Below are positions 52,101 to 61,563 of a stretch of DNA of 64,000 nucleotides, in pieces (within the stretch, counting starts at the first letter, position 1; each line of letters opens with the position of its first letter). The position numbers and the translations under genes were made by a program. The notes under the pieces are model-generated. The model did no database searches, was not told the DNA's origin, and worked only from the letters and a program-made list of their open reading frames with translations. The stretch comes from CAYRNY01 sp964425755 (GTDB lineage Bacteria > Chloroflexota > Anaerolineae > Aggregatilineales > Aggregatilineaceae): positions 186,001-250,000 of the forward strand of contig CAYRNY010000001.1 in the NCBI GenBank assembly GCA_964425755.1, read 5' to 3'.

Positions 52101-55100
52101 TCGCTGCGTCGTTGGGCACCACCTGCGCAAGATTCGCCAGGATGCGGTCCATCACGGCATCCGGGTCAAGCGTGCTGTTGACCGCCGCCGCCGTCGCCTG
52201 CAGCGCTTCGGCCAGCGTGCGTTGCTGGTGCTCGGCGGTGAACAACTGCGCGTTCTGCAGCGCGACCGCCGCCTGGTTCGCCACTGCCGACAGCAGCGAC
52301 ACGTCATCGTCGGTGAAGGCGTCCGCCTCGTGATGCTGCACGCTGAGCACACTCGTCACCTTGCCGCCGATGCTCAACGGGATGTAGATGCCGGAACGCG
52401 GCGCGTGCGGGGTGCCCGCGTGGACACAATGCCCCGGCGTGGCTTCCGCTTCGTCCCGCGCCGGAAGCGCTGCAATGCGCGGCTTGCCGGTCCGAATCGT
52501 CTCGCCGGTCGGACCGGCTCCAGGCGGGCAGGGCGGCAACGCGGACACGTCCTGCTCTTCGCCAGAAGTGATCGCAAACTTGCAGTTGATGCGCTCGTTT
52601 GCCGCGTCGTAGGCCGTCACAACCAGCGTATCCGCGCCGAATACGGGCTGCACCACGTGGTTATACAGCACCCGGTAAATCTCGTACTCGTCGAGCGTGG
52701 CGGTCAGCACGCGGCCAGCGTCGTACAGCGCCAGCAATTGCCGGTTGCGGCGCGCCAACTGCTCGTTAAGCTGCACCAGCCGCGCCTCGTCCTGCTTGCG
52801 GCGCGTGACATCGGTGGCAAAGACGGTGACCCCCGTCACACCGTCGCCCCCGGTGCGAATCGGGCTGAACCAGATTTCGTAGGACGTGACGCGTCCGGCG
52901 CTCGAATAGTCGCGCTCGATCACGAACCGCTCGCCGGAGAGCGCGCGGTCAAACAGCGCGCCCCAGACGTCGCGCTGGTCCGGCTGGACGCGCTCCAGCA
53001 GGCTTGTCTCAGGTTCGGGATCGTCCACCAGAATGAAGCGGAAGAACTGCTGCGCGTTGGAGTTCGCCGTCACCAGGCACAACGCGCGGTCCAGCGACCA
53101 GATCGCGGCAGTCGTGTTCTCGATCAACGCCGAGAGGTTCGCCTCATTTTCACTGAGCCGCTGCACCGCCTGCTGTCGTTCCAGGCGCGCGCGCAGCCCG
53201 GCCACACCGTAAGCGATATCGCTCGCCAGCTCGGACAGCAGCGTGACCTCGTCCACGTCAAATACATGCGGCGTGTCAGCGTAGACGTTCAGCGTGCCGA
53301 TCGGCGTGTCTTCGCTGAACAGCGGCAGCGCGATCGAGGCCCGGTAGCCGCGCTTGAGCGCCTGCTCGCGCCAGGGTTCGAGGTCCGCATCGACCGCGAC
53401 ATCGCGCACGATCACCGGCTCGCCGGTGGCGAGCGCGCGGCGTGACGGGCCGCGCCATTCCGGGTGCTGCTCGCGCAGGCGCGGAATCGCCTCCAGGTAT
53501 CCGTCCGTGACCCCGGCATGTGCCACCGGCTGCACCAGCGTCGGATCAATAGCGTTCTTCGGGACCAACCCCACCCACGCCATACGGTAGCCGCCCGCGT
53601 TGACGATGATCTCGCATACCTCGTGCAGCAGCCCGATTTCATCGGTCGCACGCACCATCGCCTGGTTGCACTCGCTGAGCGCGCGGAACGCGCGGTTGGC
53701 ACGGCGCAGCGCATTTTCCGTCCGGCGGCGCGCGGTGATGTCGGTGATGATCGTAGCGATGTCGCGCGGTTTGCCGTGCTCGTCGTGGATCAAGAAGACC
53801 GTCTGCTCGACCGGGATCGCCGTCCCGTCGCGGGCCCGGACCTCGGTCTCGCCGCGCCACACACCGCGCTCGCGCACCGCCGGGAAGATGACATCGCGCA
53901 AAGTCGCGCGCGCCTCCGGCGTGTAAAACGCATCGAGCGTGCGATCCGCGAAGTCGTCCAGCGACTCGTAGCCGATCATGCGCAGCCCGGCAGGGTTCAT
54001 GTAGTGCGGGAAATAGTCCGGCGTGTCCAGGCTGGAGAGCGCGACCGCGTCCCGCGAATGCTCGATGATCGCCAGGCGGCGCGCGTTGTCGGTGAACAGC
54101 CGCGCGTTATACAGCGCGATCGCGACCTGCGCCGCCAGCGTGGTCTGGATGTGCAGGTCCTGTTTGTCGAAACGGTTCCGCACGCTGTCTTGCACATCGA
54201 GCACGCCGATCAAGGTGTCCCCGACGATCATCGGCAGCACCATCTCGGCCTGCGTATCCGGCAGCAAGGCGTTCGGCAGGAATTGCTCCTCCTGCGTCAC
54301 ATCGTTAGCCAGCACGGCCTCGCGTTCGCGTGCGGCCCGCGCGACCAGACTCTTCTCGTGCGTGACCGGGATGAAATGATCGATCGCGTGCAGTTTTTGG
54401 GTCACCGTGTCTTGCGCGCCCTTGCCCGCCGACCAGACCAGGCGCTCGCCGTCATCAGAGAGCAGGTACACCTGCACGTGGTACAGGTCGAAGTTCTCGC
54501 GGATCAGGTCGCAGGTCTTCCACAGCAGATCGTCAATGTCAAGGATGCGCGTGGCCTGGCGGCTGATCTCGGCCACCGTCGCCAGTTCGGCGGCACGCGT
54601 GCGCATCTGCTGCAGCAGCTTTTCGCGCTCGGCTTCGGCCTGCTTGCGCGCGGTGATGTCAAGCAGCGTGCCCGTCATGCGCAGCGGGGCACCATCCGGC
54701 GCGCGGCTGACCACCTTCCCCCGGTCGAGAATCCACTTCCACTCGCCGGACCTGGTCCGCATGCGGTATTCTATCTCGAAGATCGGCTGCTCCCCGGCCA
54801 GGTGCGCCTGCAACTGCGCGTTGACCGCCAGCCAGTCGTCCGGGTGCACCAGCGTTTCCCACACGCCCTCGCGCTCGCCAAGCTCGTCTAATGAATACCC
54901 GGATATCTCGGCCCAACGCTCGTTATAGATCACACGCCCGGTCTGCAGATACCAGTCCCACAGCCCCAACCCTGCCGCCTGCAGCGCGAGATCGAGCCGT
55001 TCCTGGTTCTGGCGCAGCACGTCCTGGATTTCGCGCTGGGCGGTGATGTCATGCCCGACGCCGACCAACCCGATCACGCTTCCGTCTGCGTCACGCAGCG

Positions 55101-58100
55101 GGACTTTTGTCGTCGCGATCCAGCGCACGTCGCCGGGGTCTGTGTGGTATGCCGGCTCGATGTGGTTGAGCAGCGGCTGGCCGGACGCGATCACGCGCAT
55201 GTCGTCGGCGTTGTAACGGTCGGCCAGCTCACGCGAATAGTAGTCGAAGTTGGATTTACCGAGCACCTCGTCCGGCGACTGCGCCCCCAGCGCCTGCGCA
55301 TTGGCAGCGTTGGAGAGGATGAACTTCCCCTGCCTGTCTTTGGCGTAGATCCGGTCCGGCAGCGCGTCGATCAGGGTGCGCAGCATGTTACGCTCGGCGG
55401 CCAGCGCGTCCTGGGCCTGTTTGCGCGTGGTGATGTCACGGATGCTGCCTTCGTAGTACTGCACCACGCCGCTCTCGTCGCACACCACGTGCGCCGTATC
55501 CGAAGCCCAGAAAATGCTGCCATCGCGCCGGCGGAGCCGCACCTCAAAATCGCGCACCGTGTGGCGGCACTGCAGGATCTCGCGCCATCGCTCACGCTCG
55601 CCAGCGTCGACGTAGAAATCGCGCGTGTTGGCGCGGCGCATCTCCTCGGCGCTCGCGTAGCCCATCAGGCGCGCCAACGCGGGGTTGGCGTCCAGCAACT
55701 CGCCATCCGGCGTGGAGCGATACAGCTCAACCGGCATCCGGTTGAAGAGTGTGAAATACCGCTCCTCGCTCTCGCGCAGGGCGCGCTCAGTCGCCTTGCG
55801 CGCGGTGATGTCCCGCACCAGCGCCTGCACGAACACCTGCCCCTCGATCACCACGCGGCTGAGCGAAACCTCGGCGTCAAACAACGTCCCATCAGCGCGC
55901 ATATGCTGCCATTCGAACACCTGCGGGCCGCTATCCAGTGCCAGCTTGAGTTTGTCGCGCGCCAGCTCGCGCGAGTTGGTGCTGTCAGGCTGGCGCGGCG
56001 GAGAGAAGCGATACGGCGGCTGCCCAATGATCTGCTCGCGCGGGACGCCGAACATCTCCAGGGCTTGCGGGTTGCAGTCCACAAAAATGCTGTCGCGCAT
56101 CATGAAGATCGCGTCGTTTGCTTCCTCGAACAACGCGCGGTAACGCGCCTCGCTGTTACGCAGCGCGCTTTCGGCCCGCACCCGCGTGACCTGGTGGCTG
56201 ACGAAGTTGCTCAACAGCGACAACAACTCGACCTGGTACGGTTCGAGCGGCTGCCCGGAGAGCAGATTGTCCGTCGCGATCCACCCGATCGTCCCGTCGC
56301 CGTCCCACAGCGACGCCATCGCGTTCCAGCCGCGTCCCACGGCTGCCCCCTGATCGTGGAGCGTGGTATCATGCCAGATGTACGTCCACTTGTGGTCGGC
56401 CAGCGCCTGCTCGACCACCGGGTCTTCCGCGACCGGGCGGCGCAGGTCGTGTATCGCGCGCACATTGCCCTGCTCGTCGATCCCGTATGTGCCGGCCATG
56501 GTCGCGCCGCCATCCTCCAGCAAAAACACACCGATGCGATCGAACCCCAACCGCGCGTGGCCGAGTTCGACGGTGCGGTGGCACAATGCGTCCAGCGTAT
56601 CCGCTTCCGCCAGCTCGACACTGACGTCAAGCAGGGACTTCAAGCGTTCCTGGAACGCGCGAGCCGTGCGCTCGCTCTCGGCCAGGCCGTCCTGGGCCTG
56701 TTTGCGCGCCGTGACATCACTGATCACGCCGTACAGCACAACGCTGCCATCCGGCTCGATACTTGGATGCAGGCTGTCGCGCACCCAGCGCAGCGCGCCA
56801 TCCGCCCGCGTGATGCGATATTCGACCTCACCGCTTTTGCCGTGCAGCGCGTCATCAAACTGGGCCTGCGTGCGTGCGCGGTCGTCAGGATGGATCAGGG
56901 ACTGCCAGAAATGCCAGTCGGCCTGGAAACGCGTCAGCGGATAACCGGTCAGGTCGGCCAACTGGGGCGATGGCAACTGGTGCTCGATCACGTCGCCCGC
57001 CGGGTTCACCCACGCCACGTAGAGCACGTCGCTGATCGACGTGATGATCCGCTGTGCGCGTAGCTGGCTTTCGGAAAGCGACTTCTGCGCCTGCTGCACG
57101 GTGTCCAGCATCCCGTTAATGTTCGCGGCCAGCAGCGCCAGTTCGTCGCGCCCGCCCACCTGCACGCGCTGATCGAGCTTGCCGCTGCGCCCGACCATGC
57201 TAACCGCATTGCTGAGCCGCAGCACACGCGCCAGCACCTGCCGTTCGAGCAGGATCAACGCCACCACCACCAGCAGCAAACCCCACCCCAGCAATCCCAG
57301 CAAGAAAAAGTGCACCGTGTCTGACGCTTCGTCATAGACATTGCGCGGCAGCAGGACACGCAAGATCAACGCCGGTTTGCCGGAGATATCATCCAGCAGT
57401 GCGTATCCCGCGACGCTGTCCTCGCTCAGCAGATCGATGTGCCGGCCATTCCCCGCCGTGAGTTCCTCGCGCGCCCGCGCGAAGTCCGGCGGCAGGTCTG
57501 CGGCGTTGAACGCGTGCACTTCCAGGTCGATCGCTGCGGTCGTCGCCAGCCTGCCGACCAGGTCCCGGTCCAGGTACCGCCCCATGACCATCGTGCCGCG
57601 CGGCGGGCCGTCGCCTTTGCTGGTCAGGACCGGGTGGATCGAGACAAGCATCGGGCCATGCGGCAGGCGCACCACCCCGGACGCGTGGCGGCTGGTGTCG
57701 ATCGCGCTGGCGTAATACTGGCGCAGCGAACCGGCCCCAACGTACTGCTCGATCAGCACGTCATTGAGCATGACACTCTGCCGCTCATCCAACTGGTACG
57801 CCTTGCCGTAGAACACATTGCCCTGGCGGTCAAAGATCAGGATCACGTTGAGCCGCAGCACCTCGAACGTTTCATCGATCAGGTTGCTGTCGCTGTAGCC
57901 TGGGGCCTCCCCTGCCACAAAGGCGTATGTATCGTCCCATTCGGCCCAATCCGTCACGAGCGCATCCAGCGCCGCCAGTTCGCTGTCCAGGACGTTCAAC
58001 ACGCGCTGGAGGTCCTCGCGCGCCAGGTCGCGTTCCAGGTCCGCGAAGCCTTCCAGCAGGATGCTCCGCGACAGACCGTACAGCAGCACCACAAACGCCA

Positions 58101-58185
58101 CGAGCAAAAAGAGCAGCAGCCCAAGCGTCTTGGTGCGCAGTGACATGCCGATGTTGAAGGTGGGGAGATTGAGTGTCCCGTCCAT
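49105..58185 (-). CDS. giant membrane sensor histidine kinase (CHASE4-HAMP, about 8 PAS and 8 GAF domains)
   Basis: 3026 residues. Two membrane helices (about 18-40 and 290-313) flank a CHASE4-like extracytoplasmic sensor, then HAMP (313-365). Cytoplasmic order, roughly: PAS, GAF, four PAS, GAF (1200-1370), PAS, GAF (1510-1670), PAS, GAF (1815-1990), then four similar tandem GAFs of about 170 residues (1990-2660), a final PAS (2690-2800), HisKA with SASHELRTPL (His near 2816) and HATPase with NLLANAINYT, DTGIGIP and GTGLGLT. All kinase boxes look intact. No response regulator gene adjoins it, so the partner is elsewhere. AAAGG lies seven bases before the ATG. Lies between the FadN and thiolase genes. 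Confidence 0.9.
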   Translation of the reverse strand: MDGTLNLPTFNIGMSLRTKTLGLLLFLLVAFVVLLYGLSRSILLEGFADLERDLAREDLQRVLNVLDSELAALDALVTDWAEWDDTYAFVAGEAPGYSDSNLIDETFEVLRLNVILIFDRQGNVFYGKAYQLDERQSVMLNDVLIEQYVGAGSLRQYYASAIDTSRHASGVVRLPHGPMLVSIHPVLTSKGDGPPRGTMVMGRYLDRDLVGRLATTAAIDLEVHAFNAADLPPDFARAREELTAGNGRHIDLLSEDSVAGYALLDDISGKPALILRVLLPRNVYDEASDTVHFFLLGLLGWGLLLVVVALILLERQVLARVLRLSNAVSMVGRSGKLDQRVQVGGRDELALLAANINGMLDTVQQAQKSLSESQLRAQRIITSISDVLYVAWVNPAGDVIEHQLPSPQLADLTGYPLTRFQADWHFWQSLIHPDDRARTQAQFDDALHGKSGEVEYRITRADGALRWVRDSLHPSIEPDGSVVLYGVISDVTARKQAQDGLAESERTARAFQERLKSLLDVSVELAEADTLDALCHRTVELGHARLGFDRIGVFLLEDGGATMAGTYGIDEQGNVRAIHDLRRPVAEDPVVEQALADHKWTYIWHDTTLHDQGAAVGRGWNAMASLWDGDGTIGWIATDNLLSGQPLEPYQVELLSLLSNFVSHQVTRVRAESALRNSEARYRALFEEANDAIFMMRDSIFVDCNPQALEMFGVPREQIIGQPPYRFSPPRQPDSTNSRELARDKLKLALDSGPQVFEWQHMRADGTLFDAEVSLSRVVIEGQVFVQALVRDITARKATERALRESEERYFTLFNRMPVELYRSTPDGELLDANPALARLMGYASAEEMRRANTRDFYVDAGERERWREILQCRHTVRDFEVRLRRRDGSIFWASDTAHVVCDESGVVQYYEGSIRDITTRKQAQDALAAERNMLRTLIDALPDRIYAKDRQGKFILSNAANAQALGAQSPDEVLGKSNFDYYSRELADRYNADDMRVIASGQPLLNHIEPAYHTDPGDVRWIATTKVPLRDADGSVIGLVGVGHDITAQREIQDVLRQNQERLDLALQAAGLGLWDWYLQTGRVIYNERWAEISGYSLDELGEREGVWETLVHPDDWLAVNAQLQAHLAGEQPIFEIEYRMRTRSGEWKWILDRGKVVSRAPDGAPLRMTGTLLDITARKQAEAEREKLLQQMRTRAAELATVAEISRQATRILDIDDLLWKTCDLIRENFDLYHVQVYLLSDDGERLVWSAGKGAQDTVTQKLHAIDHFIPVTHEKSLVARAAREREAVLANDVTQEEQFLPNALLPDTQAEMVLPMIVGDTLIGVLDVQDSVRNRFDKQDLHIQTTLAAQVAIALYNARLFTDNARRLAIIEHSRDAVALSSLDTPDYFPHYMNPAGLRMIGYESLDDFADRTLDAFYTPEARATLRDVIFPAVRERGVWRGETEVRARDGTAIPVEQTVFLIHDEHGKPRDIATIITDITARRRTENALRRANRAFRALSECNQAMVRATDEIGLLHEVCEIIVNAGGYRMAWVGLVPKNAIDPTLVQPVAHAGVTDGYLEAIPRLREQHPEWRGPSRRALATGEPVIVRDVAVDADLEPWREQALKRGYRASIALPLFSEDTPIGTLNVYADTPHVFDVDEVTLLSELASDIAYGVAGLRARLERQQAVQRLSENEANLSALIENTTAAIWSLDRALCLVTANSNAQQFFRFILVDDPEPETSLLERVQPDQRDVWGALFDRALSGERFVIERDYSSAGRVTSYEIWFSPIRTGGDGVTGVTVFATDVTRRKQDEARLVQLNEQLARRNRQLLALYDAGRVLTATLDEYEIYRVLYNHVVQPVFGADTLVVTAYDAANERINCKFAITSGEEQDVSALPPCPPGAGPTGETIRTGKPRIAALPARDEAEATPGHCVHAGTPHAPRSGIYIPLSIGGKVTSVLSVQHHEADAFTDDDVSLLSAVANQAAVALQNAQLFTAEHQQRTLAEALQATAAAVNSTLDPDAVMDRILANLAQVVPNDAASIMLIEGSQARIVRHIGYEERGLAEFVESLRFDIGNVSKFQQMIDTRQPAWILDTHESPDWAHFEELDWIRSYIGAPILAGERLIGVLNVDSAEVGFFTAQHARRLQAFADQVAVAVQNAQLFAAEREQRQFAETLRDIAATISLSMDPDSVLEALLHNIRRVVPHDAASIMLIEDHTVRVVRAAGFEAYGLDEWIHRLEFDIEDLPIAQEILRTGKPVIIDDTAGYPGWRDFPETRWERAYITVPIQREGGVMGFLNLYSTQPHFFTEQHGERLQAFAHQAANAIMNAQLFAAEREQRALAEALRDTAAAINRTLEFDRVLDFVLANAQRVMPHDAANIMLIEDGVARVVRGRGYDKYGVDAWVKNLRYTVSDVPVWRTMFETGQPFAIPDTKQEPDWLVIPEEEWIRSTVKAPIRVEGRIIGILHLDSETPGTFTQVHAERLQPFADQAAVALRNAEFFAAEHEQRTLAEALRATAEAISGTLEFDEVLERILYYVGLVVPYDSASVLLIDGDEVRVAAQSRQPDAQEYHAQIQALRFTLSETSNLWQMYQTGASLVLSRVSEHKDWVKVPVLEWIRSNAGAPIRHEGQVIGFITLDSATPDFYTGAHADRLQAFADQAAIAIRNAQLFEAVQQYASELEDRVAERTAEVEQQSAQLRAILDSITEGVIYDEKLTVKYTNRALTQLTGYESDEFKRYIDVLRSSDYTKAEFDALIRAIFDEVTREGMWQSDLHVRRKEGSEFEAQLTVTEVRNPDGETVGAVSVLRDVSQEKELQRQKDRFIASASHELRTPLTNFKTRLYLLRAQPEKTAEHLAILNQVVNEMAELVESLLDMSRFERGVIALRRREARLQDLIREVVNVQRAEAETRHIALQAELPEVPLRANIDVQRMRQVITNLLANAINYTEPGGTVTIALVPQGARAQIRVRDTGIGIPQDQIEHVFEPFFRANEEAAEGTGLGLTIAREIVRLHEGTIAVSSVEGEGSTFTVELDVLEA

Positions 58186-58546
58186 GAGACGGCCTTTCCT
58201 CTGAAAATTGATGCAACAGCGGGCAGGGTAAGCGACCTGTTCGCCGCAACCACCTGAAACTACACCGCGCTACCGTGCAAGACCCTTGTCACAGCATTTA
58301 CGCCGCGCGAAAAACACTCGTCTCCAGGCGCTTGACACGCTGCTTGTCGCGCGCGATCACAGGCCAGCCCCGCCCTGAACACAGCCATCGGCGGCCCTTC
58401 TTACGTCAACATCAATTGTACCGGATCGCGGCCAGGCCCGTACGGCCAGCGCCTGTTTTTTCCATTCTAAACGCTCACAAAGTCCCCGGCATGTCGATTT
58501 TGATAGAATTTTCTGACACTTGGCCTGTTGCCCCCCAGAGACACCA
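58186..58546. other. intergenic region upstream of the giant kinase gene
   Basis: About 360 bp before the fadN-side hairpin. I see no gene. A plus-strand TTGACA near 58332 has no matching -10, and no convincing minus-strand promoter for the kinase gene was found by eye. Confidence 0.3.
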
Positions 58547-58577
58547 GCGAGGGGCGGCAGTCGCACACGCCCCTCGC
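58547..58577 (-). terminator. hairpin after the FadN-type gene
   Basis: GCGAGGGGCG pairs with CGCCCCTCGC, perfect 10 bp with an 11-nt loop, 73 nt beyond the stop codon. No U-tract. Confidence 0.5.
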
Positions 58578-58649
58578 CTCATCAACCGGCCTTGTGGTGA
58601 TCATCCGTGCGACAACCGGGACACCAGCGCCGGTCACCGCAGTGCCGCA

Positions 58650-61046
58650 TCAGTTGCGCAGCGGCTTGTTGTGCTGCAACATGTGCGCGATCCGTTCGAG
58701 CGTTTTCGGCTCGTGGCACAGCTCCAGGAACGCCTCGCGCTCCAGGTCGAGGATGTACTGTTCCGGCACCCAACCCGGCGCGCTGATGTCACCCCCTGCC
58801 AGCACGTAAGCGATCTTGTTGGCGATCAACGCGTCGTGTTCGGTCGCGTAGTTCGCCTCGCGCATCGAGAAGACCGCGATCCGCAGCGCGGCCAGCGCGT
58901 CACGCCCCGCCGCCCAGACCTCGCCCGGCGGCACGGCGCGGAACCCGGTCGCGCGCATGTGCAACACCTCGCGCTTGGCTTCCGCCAGCAGGTGATCGCG
59001 GTTCAGCACGACGCGATCCGCGTCCGTCAGGAAGCCCATCTCGCGCGCGAGCTTGGCGCTCTCGGAGACTTTCGCCAGCGCGATCTGCTCGAAGATCTGC
59101 TGCAGGTGCGGCAGGGGGTCGGCGTTTTCGGTGCGCATGACGGGGTTCAGCTTGCGGCGCAGCATCTCTTTGCAGCCCGTCCCCGCCGGGAGCAAGCCCA
59201 CACCCATCTCGACCAGCCCGGCATATAGCTCGGCATGCGCGACCGCACGCTGCCCCGCCATCAACATCTCGGCCCCGCCGCCCAACGCCATGCCGAACGG
59301 CGCGGTCACGACCGGTTTCGGCGCGCTGCGGAAGCCCTGCATCAGGTTCTGCAGCCGCCGGATCACGTCGTCAAGTTGCGCGAAGTCGCCCTGCTGGGCC
59401 AGCATCATGATCAGGAAGATGTTCGCCCCGGCGCTGAAGTGATCGCCCTGGTTGCCGATCACCAGCCCGTCGAAGTCGCTCTCCAGGCGTTCCAGCGCGT
59501 GGTAGCCGACCTTGATGATATCGTCATCGATCGCGTTGGCGCGCGTGTGGAACTCCAGCAGCAGCACGCCGTCGCCCATGTCGATCAGCGACGCGCCTGC
59601 CATGCCCTCGACGCGTTTGCCCTGCGCGCGCAGGTCCGCGATGAACACCGCGCGCGGGTCCTCTTCCAGCGGCCTGTAGCCCATCTGCGCCGGGTCATAC
59701 ACGCCGGCCCGCACGCCGTCATCATCGACCTGATAGAACGTCTTGTGCCCGCGCCCGACCATGTCCTTAACCCAGTCCGGCACGGTGTAGCCGTCCGCTT
59801 CCATGCGCGGGATCGTCGCTTCCACGCCGATCGCGTCCCAGATCTCGAACGGGCCGAGTTCGTGGTTGAAGCCCCACTTGTTCGCGTTGTCAATCGAGGG
59901 GATATCGTCCGCGATCTCGCCCAGCCGCTGCGCGGCGTAAGTCAGGTAGAACGCGTGCAGGTGCCAGAGGTATTCCCCGGCGCGGTCGTCGGCGTTGATC
60001 ATCGCCTTGATGCGCGCGCCCGGGTCCTCGATCTTGCGGTGCGTGCCGACACTCTCAAAGCGCACCTTCTCCGGCGCTTCGTAGTCCCACGTCTGCAGGT
60101 TCAGCGGCCAGAACTGCTTGCCCGCGTCGGTATCCACGCGCTTGTAGAAGCCCTGCCCCGCCTTGTTGCCCAGCCAGCCCTGGTCCAGCATGTGCTTGAG
60201 CAACCCTTTCGACCCTTCATGTGCCAGGACTTCGCGCGCCTCGTCGCCCTCGATCGCGGGGTACAGGTTGGTGTTGACATGCCACATCACATCGACGCCG
60301 ATCAGGTCCAGCAGGCGGAACGTCGCGGTCTTTGGACGCCCGACCAGCGGGCCGGTCAGGGTGTCCACTTCCTCGACCGTGTAACCGTGATCGATGGCGT
60401 AGTTGATGCCGAACGACCCGACCACGCTGATGAAACGGTTGGCGATAAAGTTGGGCGTGTCCTTGCACAGCACGACGCCCTTACCGAGCATATTCGCGCC
60501 GATATCCTGCACCGCGTCCAACACGGCGGGATCGGTCTTTTCGTGCGGGATGATCTCCAGCAACTTGAGGTAACGCGGCGGGTTGAAAAAATGCGTGCCC
60601 AGGAAATGGCGCTGGAACGCGTCCGAGCGCCCTTCGGCGATCGCGTTGATGCGTAACCCGCTGGTGTTCGTGCTGACGATCGCGCCCGGCTGGCGGATCG
60701 CATCCAGCCGCGCCATGAGGTCCTGCTTGATGTCGAGATTTTCGACCACCGCCTCGATGATCCAGTCGGCGTCGCGCAGCAGGTCGAAGTCATCTTCCAG
60801 GTTGCCAGGGGTGATCAGGTCCAGGTCGCGGGGGTGGAATAACTGCGCCGGGCGGCTCTTCTGCATGCGCGCGATGTTGTCCAGCACGATCGCGTTACGT
60901 TCGTCCGGCGGGTCGCCGGGCGCGGTGTCTTTGGCGGGGATGTCCAGCAGCACCACCGGCACGCCGACGCCCGCCAGCAGCGCCGCGATCCCGCTGCCCA
61001 TCGTGCCCGAACCGATCACGGCGGCTTTGCGGATCACGTAATTCAT
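58650..61046 (-). CDS. 3-hydroxyacyl-CoA dehydrogenase/enoyl-CoA hydratase, FadN type
   Basis: 798 residues from the ATG at 61046 (GAGGAG six bases upstream). Domain order is dehydrogenase first, as in Bacillus FadN, not hydratase first as in FadB/FadJ. The NAD-binding motif GSGTMGSGIA (12-21) is followed by the signature NTSGLRINAIAEG, GTHFFNPPRYLKLLEII and the C-terminal 3HCDH domains. An enoyl-CoA hydratase/isomerase fold begins near 490, with oxyanion-hole segments GDHFSAGAN and FGMALGGGAEMLMA. It catalyses hydration and NAD-linked oxidation of acyl-CoA in beta-oxidation, producing the substrate of the thiolase encoded downstream of the kinase gene. Confidence 0.9.
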   Translation of the reverse strand: MNYVIRKAAVIGSGTMGSGIAALLAGVGVPVVLLDIPAKDTAPGDPPDERNAIVLDNIARMQKSRPAQLFHPRDLDLITPGNLEDDFDLLRDADWIIEAVVENLDIKQDLMARLDAIRQPGAIVSTNTSGLRINAIAEGRSDAFQRHFLGTHFFNPPRYLKLLEIIPHEKTDPAVLDAVQDIGANMLGKGVVLCKDTPNFIANRFISVVGSFGINYAIDHGYTVEEVDTLTGPLVGRPKTATFRLLDLIGVDVMWHVNTNLYPAIEGDEAREVLAHEGSKGLLKHMLDQGWLGNKAGQGFYKRVDTDAGKQFWPLNLQTWDYEAPEKVRFESVGTHRKIEDPGARIKAMINADDRAGEYLWHLHAFYLTYAAQRLGEIADDIPSIDNANKWGFNHELGPFEIWDAIGVEATIPRMEADGYTVPDWVKDMVGRGHKTFYQVDDDGVRAGVYDPAQMGYRPLEEDPRAVFIADLRAQGKRVEGMAGASLIDMGDGVLLLEFHTRANAIDDDIIKVGYHALERLESDFDGLVIGNQGDHFSAGANIFLIMMLAQQGDFAQLDDVIRRLQNLMQGFRSAPKPVVTAPFGMALGGGAEMLMAGQRAVAHAELYAGLVEMGVGLLPAGTGCKEMLRRKLNPVMRTENADPLPHLQQIFEQIALAKVSESAKLAREMGFLTDADRVVLNRDHLLAEAKREVLHMRATGFRAVPPGEVWAAGRDALAALRIAVFSMREANYATEHDALIANKIAYVLAGGDISAPGWVPEQYILDLEREAFLELCHEPKTLERIAHMLQHNKPLRN

Positions 61047-61238
61047 GGTGTTCTCCTCTGTCAGAATCACTAATTCGCTAAACCAATTTTGGGCGGTCTG
61101 TTACGGGTATTATGGCATAGCCCCACGCGCAGCGGAAATGCACGATCCAGGCGGGGCACCGGCCCGGCATCGTAAAAAGAGTGTATAAGTTCGCCACAGA
61201 CGCGCAACGCGCGCAACCCAGGCACGCGCAACCACGTA

Positions 61239-61308
61239 GTAATGAGTGAACAGCAACGACAACGTAGCCGTCGTCCGTTTAGCTGAAACGTAACCAACGC
61301 CTCATTAC
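61239..61308 (+). promoter_or_regulatory. long-range inverted repeat in the leader of the small membrane protein gene
   Basis: GTAATGAG (61239-61246) and CTCATTAC (61301-61308) are perfect 8-bp complements closing a 54-nt segment that contains a further ACGAC/GTCGT pair. It ends 28 bp before the start codon at 61337. It could be a structured 5' leader or a regulatory RNA element; I match it to no known riboswitch. Confidence 0.4.
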
Positions 61309-61336
61309 AAGGCTGAAGTACAAAGGAGCACCTGCA

Positions 61337-61534
61337 ATGAACGACTTCCTGGAGAACCTGCCCTCACTCGGTAACATGGTCAAGCTGATCGTGTTTCTCA
61401 TTCTCGCACTGATCGCGCTCGCACTGGTCATCGCGATCATCAAGGCCCTGATCCCGGTGCTGGTACTGGCCGCACTCGTGCTCGGCGGGTACTATCTGTT
61501 CACACGCTGGCAAGACAGCAAGCAGGCCGCGTGA
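61337..61534 (+). CDS. small membrane protein, 65 residues
   Basis: A 15-residue polar N-terminus is followed by hydrophobic stretches through residues 16-55 (about one long or two short helices), with IIKALIPVLVLAAL in the middle and a polar tail. AAGGAGC is seven bases before the ATG. Family unknown. Shares an I-(I/V)-K-A-L-I-P motif with the 62-residue protein encoded next, so the two are probably paralogues. Confidence 0.65.
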   Translation: MNDFLENLPSLGNMVKLIVFLILALIALALVIAIIKALIPVLVLAALVLGGYYLFTRWQDSKQAA

Positions 61535-61563
61535 GCACCGACCGTGTGTCTAAGACCCGTCAC

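Noticed and set aside
50404..53445. 1013-codon plus-strand open frame
   Set aside because: Antisense to the GAF array of the giant histidine kinase; its periodicity mirrors the GAF repeats and no protein family is visible.
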